Assembly (NCBI GenBank): GCA_036867785.1
Contig: CP145420.1
Span: forward strand, 434,001 to 498,000
Reading direction: 5' to 3'
Origin: Plasmodiophora brassicae
Taxonomy: Eukaryota > Endomyxa: Phytomyxea > Phytomyxea > Plasmodiophorida
Length of the DNA stretch: 64,000 bases
Shown in pieces: positions 48,311 through 60,531 of the stretch. A program made the position numbers and the translations under genes. The notes below the pieces were generated by a model. The model had not been told where the DNA came from. It did not search any database and saw only the letters and a program-made list of their open reading frames with translations. Numbering within the stretch: position 1 is the first letter of the stretch; every line of letters starts with the position of its first letter.

Positions 48311-51300
48311 TTATCCAGTGATCAACACCCTGCCGTCAAGCTTCCCAGCAGCAAAGACTCCTGAATCGTTCAGGATGCCGATCGCGGTAATCGGAGCTCT
48401 TGTCTTCGCCCCTTGCAGACCGACTCGTACCATGTCGACCTCTTCGCTGTCTTGCCCATCTGCGATTCTAGCGATCCCGATCTTGGCGCCCGATGCGCAC
48501 ACAATGTCGCTCCCATGGCACACTATGGAGGACACAGGCGCGCTGGACCGGATTCTCTGCACAAGCCGTGGTGTCGACGTTGCCGAGTCGTCGCCGAACT
48601 GGTTGCACACCGATGAGCTACAGCCCGATGCGATAGCGTGTCATGCGTGTTACCTTCCAGACACAAACGCTGCCATTAGCACCAGACGTAAGCAGCAAGT
48701 CGTCGCGAAAGAACAGCAGTTCGACAATGGAGCCATCGTGAGCCTTCCAGGAGAGCAGGATTATGCCGGTCCGGCTGTCGAGAACGAAGACGGAACCGTT
48801 GGCGAGGCCGCATGCAATTTTCAGTCCAGACCTATCCGTTACGATCCGTCGCACCGATGTGGTGTCTGGACTGGACCTACATAGGGAGCCACTTTAGAGG
48901 TCCTGCCTAACCGGGTTCCCTCGTTCGTATTGCAAAACCTGTTGGATGCATCGAGAAGTCGCCACTGCAGAGCACGGCGGCCGACACGAAGGTCAAGAAT
49001 GTGGACCGACGCTTGCGATGTCCCACTGATCAAACAGTTTCGCGACGACACGGTTTGGGTGTGGCTGGCCAGTGATGTTATAGCAAGATCCGGTTCAAAG
49101 GCTATTGCTCTTGCGCAAACGCCTGTGGATGCATCCCACAACTTCACAGTTCGTTCGGTTGCTGTGGCGACTCTCGCCGCAGCGTCTGCCCAGCACATGT
49201 CGATCAGAGCAGGTTCCTCGTGGCCACCGGCGCAGATTTGACGGGCAGACTTCAGAGACCGGTTCGGGGTCACTCTCCACAATTGCGCTTGGTCATGGGA
49301 CATGGTAGCAAAGATGCCCAGGTTTGGATGAACGGCTAGGTGAGTAACTGCGGACGAGTGGACGGTGCTGTTGCAATCACGAACCGAGGGCTTCAATGTC
49401 CAGGTGCCATCTTTGTCGTAGAACTCCCATGTAGCCCGAAAGATCACATCGGGTTCGCCTGCCGACCCAACATGCGCTGGAGGTTCAGGGCAAGGTCCTG
49501 GTGTATCGTGCATGGCGACAGTGTTGCTGCCCGAGCTAATGCGGTCATGAAGGGGCTCGACAAGATCGGCAGGAAGAAGCTGAGCCATCGCAGCTGGCCC
49601 AGTGATTTTGGTCAGCAGATTGCAAGCCCGGACGAAGAATTCGGGGTCATGGTTGCCGTTGAGACAAATTCGAATCATGTCCACGATGCAGCTGGCGACT
49701 TTTCCTGAGACGTCCGCACGTGAAACGAATAGCACGCTCTGAGAAACTAGTCATTCCCCATTTGAATTAAAGCTGTAAAGCATTGTTCCAACCGATTCTG
49801 TAATGGCAAGCAAGCTGGTGGCGTTTTCGGGATCACAAACGACATCTGGCCGCCCGAGCAGATGGAGGAGAAGTGGCACATCGTCATTTGCGGTTGGAGT
49901 CAGCAACAGCGAACCCGCCGTTTCCGGCTTCAACTTGGGTAGCAGCGCTTGGAGGATATGGAGGCCTGTCCCGGATTGTGTCAGACTGCGACATGTGTAT
50001 ACTGAAGACGTACCAGCCCCAGCAAGGTTCCGTGAAAGTAAAAGGCGGCGAACGATTGGTGTAACAAGCTCTGGCCCACGGTTGGACAGCGATGCCGTTG
50101 CGGCAAGAGCCCGCAACGCGTTTGGGGACGGCAGCCGGGATGCCAGCGGAAGCAGCACTCCTCGGTAGGCAGTATCCATATCAACGACGTCGATGACCGA
50201 CACGAACATTGCCAAATTGGTGCCAGGCTGTTCTGCATGACAGCAGAGATACGGCAGGTATCGCTGCACCAACCATGTACTGCCCTACGTCAGAGCAAGA
50301 CGTGCTAGCGGTTCTCAGCCCACGTTACCGGCCAATGGTATGCGACATCGTCTGTACAAACGATGGCGAGAGCAAATCTGGCGGCGGTGATCTGGATCTG
50401 AGTAGGCCATCGACGTAAAGTTGAACTGTAGACGCGGAAAGCCCTGGACCCAGCCGGGTTGCGAGAAGTTCAAGTAGGCGGGCGGTTGGGGGAATTGATA
50501 AACATGCAGGGACTAACACGACAGCAGTCAGATGTTGTTTAGCACTGCCGCCTTATAGGAGCAAAGTACCAAGTAGCAGGTAAAGCGAAAGGTCGAGGCG
50601 CATGAGGGCAGGCGTCTGAAGCAACGAAATCGCGCAATCGCATGGGGACTTAGATAGGCGTATAGCTGACATGAACTCGTGCAACGTGTGCATGCCTGAA
50701 AGGTACCAGAAGAATTCAGTCTAGCGACCTGCCGAAGAGGCTGGCGGGGCCCATACCTGGAGGGAAGATCTGTGAGGACAGGATGTCGCTGGAGCTGGGC
50801 GGCGACGGTGACAGGAGCGCATGTACAAGGATCTGCATCGGCCGTGATACGCGATCCAATACGATACGGTCATCACAGTGTACAGTATGACGAGAGTGTG
50901 TCATTATTTGGTAGATGCACTTTCCCAGTGCGAACAGGTCTGCCTCAAGCGGGCAGTCGTTCCTGGCGACACACACGTAAGAAAAGCGAGTCTTCTAGGC
51001 CATAGCGGTAGATGTTGACACCGATTAGATTGCCCGACGCACAACGGCGCAAATTGAGACGTGGCAAAGTGCATGACAGCTTCAACTTCATCTGGTCCAC
51101 CCGTAAACCGCTTTGGATGCGGAACGGTAAACAGTTGGCAGAATCCGCCTTTCGGGACGATGGGCACTGGGACGGGATGGTGTCACATGTACAGCTGAAG
51201 ACAGGATGGAGCATAAAGCACTACCGTTCTTGGCATCAACCGCAGGCTTCCCGCTGAGTAGGTAGCCAAAGGTCAGGTCGAGCCATCGATGAATCTGCGC

Positions 51301-52953
51301 TGACACAGAAGGACTCTCCAGAACAGATCGATGCCATTCGACAAACTCCTTTGGGCTAGCGCACCACTCGGGGCATTTCAGATCAGGGAGCCCGAGATCC
51401 TATCATTGGTAATGATTGGTTTACCGTGCGCGTCTCGAAACGCAGGGAAATAGCAATACCTTATGCAACGATTCGAATACCGTTGGGTCAGAGAAGAATT
51501 CTGGTATACACTCATCCGGTGTCCACTGGTACATTTGCGCCATGGTCGAGGGGTATTCATTCGGCTCAAAATTGCATCTGACTTCGGCTGTGAGGCGAGA
51601 AACGGGCACTCTCCTGCAGGATATCTCAGTGACCGCGCGATAGATATATTTGTTATGTTATCGATAACCTCGCAAGGTAGACGCAAAGCGTCAAGTCGGA
51701 GAGCATTTCCGGAACATGATGCGGGCGTTGATCGTTGCCAGACGCACCTTTGTAAGTAAAATCAAGTTGCTCATCACCTATACGGACAGCATGATTGACG
51801 GTTACATATCGAGCATTGGAAACTGCCCTATGGAATACCTTTCTTCAGCCTGAATTTGCTCTACCGTTCAATGTCAGCTCCAAGCAGTCCGAACAGACAG
51901 GCGGGAACGCATTGACCTTAGAAAGGTCTCTGGTTCCTGCCCACCGATCCGAAAAGTCTGAGACCCAGGGAAATACTGGGTGACAATGAGGTCTCCGAAT
52001 GAAACGACCAGCGAGACGGTTGAGCTCGAGGATGTACTCGTAGTTTGACATCCGGCCAGATACCCATTCCAAGCAGAGGTTTCGCGATGAGCCACTGGCC
52101 GTTTCGCCACTGGCCGTTTCGCCACGATCACTACGGCAGCTGTTCAGCGTTGATGTTTCAACAGCGTCCCGCATGCACAATGTACATTGCGATGGGGGCA
52201 GGTGAAGCAATGCATGACAGCTGCATCCAGTTGGAGTCAGGAGAGAATTGGAAGTTGCCCAACGAGACATCGCCATGAGCGATCTGCATGATAAAACGAT
52301 GTCAGTGAACGCCACATTCTGCGTTGCTTTGAGCAAATCCCACCCCGTTCGAGTGAAGAACGCGAACAGCGTGCACAGCCTGAAATACGCGAAAGAGCCG
52401 GACAAACTCGTTATCGCACGCGCCCTGCTCAAGACACAGTGGATCAACAAGCCAAGGCAAGTCTCGATATGACCTACCGTATCAGGTTCTCGTAAATACG
52501 ATTCTAGCGTGTAGGGCGAGGCTCGAAACAAAAGGGCAATGGCCCGTTCACCATCCTCCACGACACTGACGAGATCGGGGACACACGCATGCTTTCGAGC
52601 GAAGATATGTCGTTGGCTGGAAGGCTTCCGGTCGCACGCTCAGACGCACAGCTATTCGTGTTTCTGTGCCACTTATCATACCTCTATCTGGTCCTCGTAC
52701 AGCGCATGAACAATGCCCATGATGGCCTTTCTGAAATCATCAAAGGTGCCAAACGGAGCCCCTATCCGCCCGACCGGACGTGGTTTCCCAGGCTGCCGAT
52801 CAGCAGCTAGTTTCCCATTGATCACTCTCTCGACCGACTAAGCAAGGGGGGCGTTAGCACTCCAGTTGCCCACCATCTCCAATCGAACCGCACGGGAAAC
52901 ATTTCTTCCGAAATCCAGTTGAACGTCGACGAGGTTGGTGTCGTCGCAAACAT
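48311..52953 (-). CDS. WDR81-like BEACH and WD40 protein
   Basis: A large, multi-exon minus-strand gene starting [13 protein letters not shown] at 52953. After one intron the reading continues [21 protein letters not shown] kinase-like N-terminal domain follows ([20 protein letters not shown], then [20 protein letters not shown]), which parallels the protein-kinase-like start of WDR81. A BEACH domain lies around 51,000-51,700: [33 protein letters not shown], and later [21 protein letters not shown] helical middle spans about 49,750-50,520, and WD repeats run down to the end ([46 protein letters not shown]), with the stop after [13 protein letters not shown]81 works with WDR91 to limit PI3P on endosomes and in selective autophagy. 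The exact exon borders in the BEACH part were not all fixed. Confidence 0.75.
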
Positions 52954-53391
52954 CCCCACACTAGTCTACATCAGTTTGACCAGAGCGACCCCGCATGGAC
53001 GAACGGCCTACTCGACACCTTTCATCAGCGGCGGGAATCACCCAGACCTGGGCGTCGTCACCGACAGCGAACCCAGGCATGCGCTCGCCGGCCTGTCGGC
53101 GGTCACCGGTTAGGGGGGCGCAGGGACGCGGCGAGCCGACCCACGCGGCAGCATACCTTGACGACGTGGTGATGGGCATCCGCCCGCGTGCACGGCTCGT
53201 CGATGACGACGCAGCAGCCAACCATGACCGCGGAAACGAGGCCCAATGACGAAGAAAATGCGATGCCGATCTTCTGCGCCTGCCTGACGACCACTTCGAC
53301 GGATCGCCGGTCGGTGATGGGTGTCGCACCCGCAAGTGTCGTCAGCGACGCGCACGGCACACACACGCACCCACGTTTTTGGCGGCACACC
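52954..53391. promoter_or_regulatory. Divergent promoter, WDR81-like / APC6
   Basis: Region between opposing start codons. It is GC-rich near the APC6 start with a run of ACACAC bases just before the ATG (53,359-53,366). Otherwise I see nothing specific. Confidence 0.5.
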
Positions 53392-55165
53392 ATGGCGGCG
53401 ACCGTGCCTGTGGACACGATCCGGGCTCTGGTCCAGTCGTGCGAGGCCGCCGGCTGCATCGGCAGCGGCCTGTTCTTCGCCGACAAGCTCGTCTCGTTCA
53501 GGAACGACGATTCGGACGTGTACGCCCTGGCGAAGCTGCTGTTCGCCAAGCGCGAATTCAGACGCGCCGTTCATGTGCTGTCGCAGTCGGAGGCGATGCG
53601 AACGAATATTCGGTTCCGGTTGCTGGCCGGACGATGCCTGGTATATCGGTCGTGAATACGTGTGTCGCGTGCTCGTCGTTGAGCCGTGATCCAGATGGAG
53701 GTCGGTGATTTCGATGGCGCCCTGGCCGTGGTTGGCGATGATGATGAGGACGGCGTTGCCATGGACCGCCACGAAGACAGCGCCACAGAACTCTCTGTGC
53801 GTGTCTCGCCGCGATTGCCTCGCCAGACCACTGATGCTGGCAGCAGGTTCAGTCGGCGGTTTGCTTCCTTCGCGGTTGCATCTTTGAGGCGCTTGAGAAC
53901 CGGCACCGTTCGGTCTACTGGTTCAAGCAGGCGGTTCTGCAAGATGTTCGTTGTTACGACGCGTTCAGTAGAATTGTTCAGGAGCGCATGCTCCCTTTGG
54001 AGGAGGAACTCGCCTTCTTTCAACAGCTCGTGTTTCCGCCTGGCTACGAATGGCTGCGCGATCTGTATGCCTGCGAGATCAGTCAGCATAGCCATGAGAA
54101 GGACGCCGTTTCTGAGCATGCTGCTGCTGCTGCGTCGATTGGCCTGCACGACAATTCGAACGTGCTGGCGTGCCAGGCCCAGCATGCGTACAACTGTAAC
54201 CAGTTCCAAGCGGCTCATGATCTGTCGCAGCGTATGCTGAATCGCAGTAGCTGTGCGCGCGACGTTCTAAGGCTCGATCCGTGTCAGGGATTATGGAGAA
54301 AGACCCGTATCACGACGGCGTCCTCCCGGTATACTTATGCTCACTGGTCGAGCTCAAACGGAAGAGCGACCTGTTTTACTGCGCCCATCAGCTTGTGGAA
54401 TCGTATCCGAACAAGGCCATCGCGTGGTTTGCTGTCGCGTGCTATTATTACCTAATTGGAAAATACGACAGTATGCGAGTGAGCTGTGTTCCTTCCCCGC
54501 ATGGTTACTGACGGTGTGTGCCAGTCGCCCGTCGTTACTTCAGCAAGTCCACCTCAGTCGACGGTCACTTCGTTTCGTCTTGGGTCGGGTTTGGGCACGC
54601 GTTTGGCGCTCAGGACGAATGTGATCAAGCGATGTCCGCGTATCGTACCGCTGAGCGACTCTTCAAGGGTTCCCACGTCCCGCTTCTGTGCCTTGGCATC
54701 GAATTCATGAGAACGAACAACTTGAAGGGCGCCATGTCGCTGTTCGAGCAGAGTCTAAACGCATGCCCGACAGACCCCATGGTCTACAACGAAATCGCCG
54801 TTGCTCACTATCGTAACGGTGCCTACGTGGAAGCCATCGAGGGTTTCACCAAAGCCCTGTCGCTAGTTCCTCCCGATGCCGTCTCGCCCTGGGAACCGAC
54901 CCTATTCAATCTAGGGCACGCCCTGAGGAAGATTGGCGAGATCGCCAAGGCCCGCGAGTATTATCTGCGAGCGCAAGCCGTCAACCCGCGAAATGCTTCC
55001 GTGCACACCGCGATCGGCCTGACCTACCATCTGGAAGGCGACCGACATGCCGCTATCGATCAGTATCACAAGGCGCTTGGTCTGCTCCCAAGGAACACGC
55101 TTACCAATGACCTACTCACAAGATGCATCGCTGAGGTTGTTGACGATTGTAAACTGATCGCTTGA
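53392..55165 (+). CDS. CDC16: Anaphase-promoting complex subunit 6 (CDC16)
   Basis: Exons 53392-53640, 53695-53796, 53844-54231, 54288-54470 and 54525-55165 give 520 residues. The N-terminus has the APC6 hallmark SGLFFADKLVSFRNDDSDVY and ALAKLLFAKREFRRAVHVL. A TPR superhelix continues: FEALENRHRSVYWFKQAVL, MEKDPYHDGVLPVYLCSLVE, NKAIAWFAVACYYYLIGKYD, ARRYFSKSTSVDGHFVSSW, GFGHAFGAQDECDQAMSAYR, MVYNEIAVAHYRNGAYVEAI, TLFNLGHALRKIGEIAKA and HTAIGLTYHLEGDRHAAI. APC6/CDC16 is a scaffold TPR subunit of the ubiquitin ligase that drives mitotic exit. It is a little shorter than animal CDC16 because the acidic tail is missing. The window also encodes RBX1, the RING subunit of the related cullin ligases. 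Confidence 0.95.
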
Positions 55166-55256
55166 CACATTGTGCACGGGACGTGCGGTAGGCCGTGTTC
55201 AATCCGAGGATGGGGGGTCATCTACCAATTGTAATAATACGGATATGTGATCAAAG
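55166..55256. terminator. Convergent 3' ends, APC6 / kinase
   Basis: Fewer than 100 bases separate opposing stop codons. It contains an AT-rich stretch (TTGTAATAATACGG at 55,229-55,242) on the plus strand. No classical AATAAA was seen. Confidence 0.45.
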
Positions 55257-57110
55257 TCATTCGACGCGCCCAAACGTCAGCGTGTCGATTACGAAGTTCT
55301 GCTCCTGTTCGTGCGGCAGCTTAAGGCCGGGATCATGAGATGTCCGGGTACACCGTTGCACGACTTCCTTGTACTCAGTGGATCGGGAGAGCACCCACGC
55401 CGACTGGTCGCTGGTGCACGCGGCCGCCGTGATGGAGTACCCTTCCCGCCATCGCGCGCGGACCGATTCGGACGGGTAGCAGAAGCTCAGCTCGACAGAT
55501 TGTACGTCGAAGTCCATGAACGCCGACTTGCTCATCACGACGGCCCACTTGGCGGCTTGGGCGCCGACCGACGTGATCACGAACCCGTTCTCCCAATTGT
55601 CAGCGACCCACTGCGACGGGAACGTTTCCGACAGTGCGAACATCTGGTTCTCGTACCGCTCGCGTACAAACTGGGTCCCGACCAGGATCCACTGCTTGCT
55701 ATTGCCAGCATTTCTCCCGACGACCGACGTGACCACCATCCCGCGCTTCGACAGGCGTTCAACCAGGTCGAGGAAGTCGGAATCGGTCGTGGCGCGGAAC
55801 AGCTTCTGATCCTTGATGTTGTTGCACTGGAGATCCTGAACCATGACGGCCTTGTACGTGCCTTCCGCGTAGCACAGGGACTGGATACGCCATCGGCCAT
55901 ACCGCCGTGAGACCTTGCTCGACTTGCCTAATGCTGCAATGGCCTTCTCAAGAGAGCCGATGTCGGTCCTGGTGATCATCTCCTGGATCGGTTCGACATC
56001 CTTCTGCGTCGACACAATGATCCACTGGAGCACCTTGCGGTTGCTGGGCGCCACGATATGCTTCTTCATCACTGGAACGGTGACCTCGGTATCCACCGGT
56101 CGTTCGCCTCGCTTCCTCGTGAACCCATCGAACTTCAGCAGTTCGCCACTCTTCGCCGGTGCATCATCTGGCGCTCCCACAGAGCGGATGTCGACACGCT
56201 CGAAATCCAGGCACTGGCTCAGGTACTCGTAGTCCGGCTCCTCATCGTACTTCAGCGCGCGAACGTTCGCCATGTAGTACAGCAGCCCATCGGGAACGCC
56301 GCGACACAGCTCGGGCAACGATACGACGCCTTTCGACATACAGATCAGCTTGCCCTTGTGCTCCCCGCGGAACCCTTGCCAGGGCAGCGACCCGCGCATC
56401 AGGTACAGCATCATGTACCCGAGCGACTCGAGATCGTCGCGGCGCGTCAGGCCGCGCCCCAGATGCGCATGCAGGGACGCGTATCGCAGCGAACCAGCGA
56501 AGTGCGTCAGGTGCTGCCAGTACTCGACGTGGATCCCGTTGTTAGATCGCCACGGGCGCGACAGACCAAAGTCCACCAGGCGGATGCCGCTCGTGAATTT
56601 GTCGGATTGCGGCCCGCAGACAAAGTTCGCCGGCTTCACGTCGGCGTGGACGAACCCGCAGTCGTGCAGTCGTTTCAGTAGCCTCAGCGCTTGCAGGGAT
56701 ACCTCTCGGGCCTCCGGCACCGTCAGCATCCACGACTGGTTCTTCGTCTTCGACCGCTGCTCGATGACGCTGTACAGCGACTTCCCGCATCGCTCCATGA
56801 CGACGACGTGCCATCCATCCTTGTGGACGCCATGGTAGTACAGTTTCGGCGCGCCATTGCCGGACATGGACTTCAGCGCGGCGATCTCCTTCGACGAGAT
56901 CTTCGTCTTGGATATCTTGATCGCGACGTTGCGCTCGCCGTCGCTCGAAACGCGCCGGATCGCCTCGCCCTCGTAGACATCGCCGAAATGCCCGCTGCCC
57001 AGGTGCCGTTGCTTCAGGACGCGCCAGTACCCGTCCACAGCGCTGCCGACCGTATCGGGCAGCGGCATGTCCGGGCCGGACGCACCGCCATCCGACTCGG
57101 GGCAGCTCAT
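55257..57110 (-). CDS. MUT9-like (CK1-family) protein kinase with plant-type C-terminal domain
   Basis: An intronless 617-residue protein from MSCPESDGGASG. The kinase domain has GSGHFGDVYEG (P-loop), VAIKISK (Lys), HADVKPANF (catalytic loop), LVDFGLSRPW (DFG), and the CK1-like GSLRYASLHAHLGRGLTRRD, LESLGYMMLYLMRGSLPWQG. The C-terminal half, with NNIKDQKLFRATTDSDFLDL, SKQWILVGTQF, QAAKWAVVMSKSA and QSVELSFCYPSESVRARWRE, resembles the domain that follows the kinase in plant MUT9-like/PPK kinases. Those phosphorylate histone H3T3, H2A and photoreceptors in the nucleus. An in-frame start 48 codons further upstream is not supported, since its Arg/Pro-rich sequence comes from a GCGG repeat. Confidence 0.9.
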   Translation of the reverse strand: MSCPESDGGASGPDMPLPDTVGSAVDGYWRVLKQRHLGSGHFGDVYEGEAIRRVSSDGERNVAIKISKTKISSKEIAALKSMSGNGAPKLYYHGVHKDGWHVVVMERCGKSLYSVIEQRSKTKNQSWMLTVPEAREVSLQALRLLKRLHDCGFVHADVKPANFVCGPQSDKFTSGIRLVDFGLSRPWRSNNGIHVEYWQHLTHFAGSLRYASLHAHLGRGLTRRDDLESLGYMMLYLMRGSLPWQGFRGEHKGKLICMSKGVVSLPELCRGVPDGLLYYMANVRALKYDEEPDYEYLSQCLDFERVDIRSVGAPDDAPAKSGELLKFDGFTRKRGERPVDTEVTVPVMKKHIVAPSNRKVLQWIIVSTQKDVEPIQEMITRTDIGSLEKAIAALGKSSKVSRRYGRWRIQSLCYAEGTYKAVMVQDLQCNNIKDQKLFRATTDSDFLDLVERLSKRGMVVTSVVGRNAGNSKQWILVGTQFVRERYENQMFALSETFPSQWVADNWENGFVITSVGAQAAKWAVVMSKSAFMDFDVQSVELSFCYPSESVRARWREGYSITAAACTSDQSAWVLSRSTEYKEVVQRCTRTSHDPGLKLPHEQEQNFVIDTLTFGRVE

Positions 57111-57688
57111 GCGACGGTGCGACCTCGACCACAATTTGGGTTGTTGTCCAGTTTTTCGTGCGCGGGCGGGCGGGCGGGCGGGCGCGGGCTGCCTGCACGG
57201 GCCGCGGACACGGACGGGCGCGACCGCGCGCAAAAGTTGCGCCCACTGACCCACTGGGGCCCAGCGCCCAGATTATCCTTGACCCACGGCCACCGCCCAC
57301 GGGGCTGCCCGCTCCCCGCTGCTGAATGCTGATGTCCGACGACCACTGTTGCGCCCGGCAAAATCGGCGCTCCCCGCTGCCTGGCCACGCGCTGCCAGCA
57401 GTCACTGTCAGCCCGGGACCCGACCAGGCCCATCTTGTGCGGGGAGGAAGATGTTTGAAACGGACAGCGCGTCGTTTAACATTGCCGTCGATTGCAAACA
57501 AGCGGCGGGAGCGCATGAAACGTATCAGTCAGTACGTCCCTAAGTGCTGCCTGGGAGTCGGAACGGAATTCGCTATTGGTCAGATCGTGTATGGGTACAC
57601 TTGGTGAGGGGCACAATCGAGGTATAGCAGAACTAGCGCATAGTCATATTGGATGGCCCGCCGCTATCGGCGTCTGTAGGTGGTCGCC
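57111..57688. promoter_or_regulatory. Divergent promoter with a GGGC tandem repeat
   Basis: Region between the kinase and copine start codons. At 57,161-57,188 there is a tandem (GGGC)n run, a G-rich tract able to form a quadruplex or bind GC-box factors. Next to it is CCCACTGACCCACTGGGGCCC. Nothing else stands out. Confidence 0.55.
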
Positions 57689-60398
57689 ATGGACGATGTC
57701 GTCTCGTCGAAGCTGTCGATCGACCTCTCGATCAGGTGTGTGCGGCCCGGGTTCCCTGGCGTATGGCACCCAGTCACGATCTCACACCCGTGGCCGTGAT
57801 CAGAAACTTCCCGCGTATGAGAGGCCTGCACCATGTCCACCTGATCGTGTTCGTCTCGATTGCCGACTCGAGGAAGGAGGGCGAGCAGTACATCGGGCAT
57901 ACAGACATCCTCAGGTCTGCTGTGAACCACCACGAGGGGACCCTGGCTACGAGGCGCGCTGACGCCTGTTCACGCGCGTGTAGAGATGTCACGAACTCGG
58001 AGCTCACGCCACAGTTCACTGTGGAGTACTACTTCGAGGAGAACCAGATCCTGACGCTGCGCGCGTACCATTCGTCCAAGGAGCTGGATCAGAAGGATGC
58101 GACGCCTCCAGGCGAATCCGACCTGATCGGCCAATGCCAGATGCTGCTCAGCGATTTGGTCTCGTCGCCCACCAGGACAGCTCGGTACCTCGAGTGGGAA
58201 CGCAACCGCCATATCGCCTGTCTGATTCGCCAGCCAGACGTGACCTGATGCTGGGCAATGCCACCGTCAGAGGACCGTCGTCGGAGCCGTCCAGGGTCGT
58301 CGTACGATGCGAGAAGGTGGCCAACACGGAAGACAACGTCATGCTGGGAATCAGCGCCCTGTCGCTCGACAAGACGCGGTGCTGTGGGAAACCGTCGCCT
58401 GTCTTGGAAATCGCCCGCGTCAAAGAAGGGTACTCGTGGCAGGTGGTGCACAGTACTGAGGTACACGCGCGACGACGCTTTACGAGCGATCCTCATCGCT
58501 GAACGCTGCCGACCAGCCTGCGACCCGGACCTGTGATCCGGTCTGGCCCGAATTCAAGATGGGCTTGCACCAGATCTGCAACAATGACCGAACGCGTCTG
58601 CTGCGGGTCACCGTTTGGGATCAGCGATCGCGGAACAGCCGGGTGATGATCGGCCAGTGCGAAAGCTGTCTCAGTACGTGACGCGCCCCTGGATCTGCCC
58701 GCGAGGTCAAACAGTCGCCCATACGTGGTCACAGACGATATGCGGAAGCTGGTCAGGATGAAATCCGACCTGGCCGCAACACAGGTCGCGGAATTACCAT
58801 CCCTGGACCGGACGGCGAATACGCTGGCGCTGACGAACCCGAACAAGTCGAGGAGAGGGGCGCGATACAAGAACACCGGGTTCCTCGTGTTCAGAAAGGT
58901 GTGCTCGGCGTCGCCCCCCTCCCTCCCGAATGTGTCTCACGGGTGTGGGAATAGGTCCACATCTACCGAGATCCCAGTTTCCTCGACTACATCATGGGCG
59001 GCCTTACCGTCCGACTGATGGTCGCCATCGGTACGGGGCCGGTTGCAAACCACCGGCGACGTCACGACACCGACCCATGCGATCGCAGACTTCACGGCCT
59101 CGAACGGCGACCCATCGTTCCCCGATTCTCTGCACTACATCGACAGCAACAATGGGGTGCAGAACCCGTACGAGCACGCCATAATTGCCATCGGCAACGT
59201 CCTGGCGGCGTACGACACCGACCAGATGTTTCCCGTCTGGGGATTCGTCAGTTCTGCCGAGTCGCCGCCACGTGTGCCACCAATCTGACGTGCAACGACA
59301 CCAGGGTGCCAAGTTGCGGTCCTCAAACCAGGTCAGCCACCGGTTCTCGCTGACGTTCGACCCGCACGTCGAGGAGGTCAGCGGCGTGCATGGCATTCTA
59401 AAGGCCTACAGGAAGACGTTCGGGAAGATACAGCTGTCCGGTAGGGGGAGAGGCAGCCGACGTCCTCAACGAGCGCCCCGCCCTGTGATGCTAACTGGCT
59501 CGACCGCAGGGCCGACCATGTTCTCCGACATTATCAATCGGGCGACCGAGATCGCCAGCGAGCCGTACACCGCCGACGCCCAGCACTACAACATCCTGCT
59601 GGTCATCACCGACGGGGTCGTCAACGACCGCACGCTGACGACCGAGAAGTCAGCAATCTGCCCGCCCAGATGCGCCCGTCTAACCGGTTCTGTCCAGGAT
59701 CATCGAGGCGTCGGATAAGCCGCTGTCGATCATCATCGTGGGAGTCGGCAGCGCCGACTTCAGCGACATGGTGTTCCTCGACTCGGACGACAAGTTGCTG
59801 GAGCAGGACGGCAAGGTTGCAAAGGTCGGTCGTGGGCGGGGGGCGTTCCTACCGATGCACAGCAGCGCTGAGTCGAGGCATGCAGCGCGACATTGTCCAG
59901 TTCGTCGCGATGAAGAATATCCAGCGAGGCAATACGAGTCGGCTAGCCGCCGAAGTCCTAGCAGAGGTGCCCGGTCAGGTGATCGCCTACATGAAGATGA
60001 AGGACATATCGCCGCCGAACAAGGCAAAGACGTCCGTCGACGATACGCCAGCGGAAGAGCAGACCGTGCATTCGAACGCGGCCGGCGACGCAAGGGAGCG
60101 CGCGTCGATTTCCGCAACCTTCGTCGACGTGAAGCCGCAGGTCGACCCGGCGAGCTCACCACAGCGTCATGGGTCCGTCAAGGACCTTCGCAAGCAGGTC
60201 GCCGGGTCGTCCGGCTCGCCGAAGCGCCAAGGGTCGGCCCAGGACCTGCGCCGGCACGTTGCAGGGTCGTCCAGGGACGTGCGCATCAGGAGCATCGACC
60301 GGATCTCGGAGGAGGAGGACAGCGACGCCGGGACGTCCAGCGAGGCCACGATGCGGTCGAGGTCGACGCGAGCGCTGTCCGGGTCAAGCAAACCCTAG
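57689..60398 (+). CDS. Copine (two C2 domains plus von Willebrand A domain)
   Basis: A multi-exon gene beginning [14 protein letters not shown]. The first C2 domain includes a phase-2 junction to [18 protein letters not shown], then [21 protein letters not shown] second C2 domain follows ([20 protein letters not shown]). The vWA domain has [20 protein letters not shown] with the MIDAS residues DFTAS intact, [33 protein letters not shown], and [20 protein letters not shown]. Copines bind phospholipids in a calcium-dependent manner and recruit partners through the vWA domain. After the vWA domain, a tail of about 130 residues contains two copies of a GS..DLR..VAGSS repeat (60,170-60,280), not part of the family. 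Exon borders are fixed only approximately; stop at 60396-60398. Confidence 0.88.
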
Positions 60399-60531
60399 CC
60401 GACAATAGAATTACACATACGCGCGCGAGTGGCGCCTTGCACTGCCAGTCCCGACACGGCAAGCGTCGTCTGGTTTAGATAGGAGCCCGCCATGGTTCCG
60501 GAGCGTCGGGGGTGCTGGCACAGGCGAACGT

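Noticed and set aside
57111-57254. Extended kinase N-terminus
   Set aside because: The added residues come from reading the GGGC repeat as Pro/Arg/Ala codons and start at a non-ATG codon; the inner ATG is followed by normal sequence.
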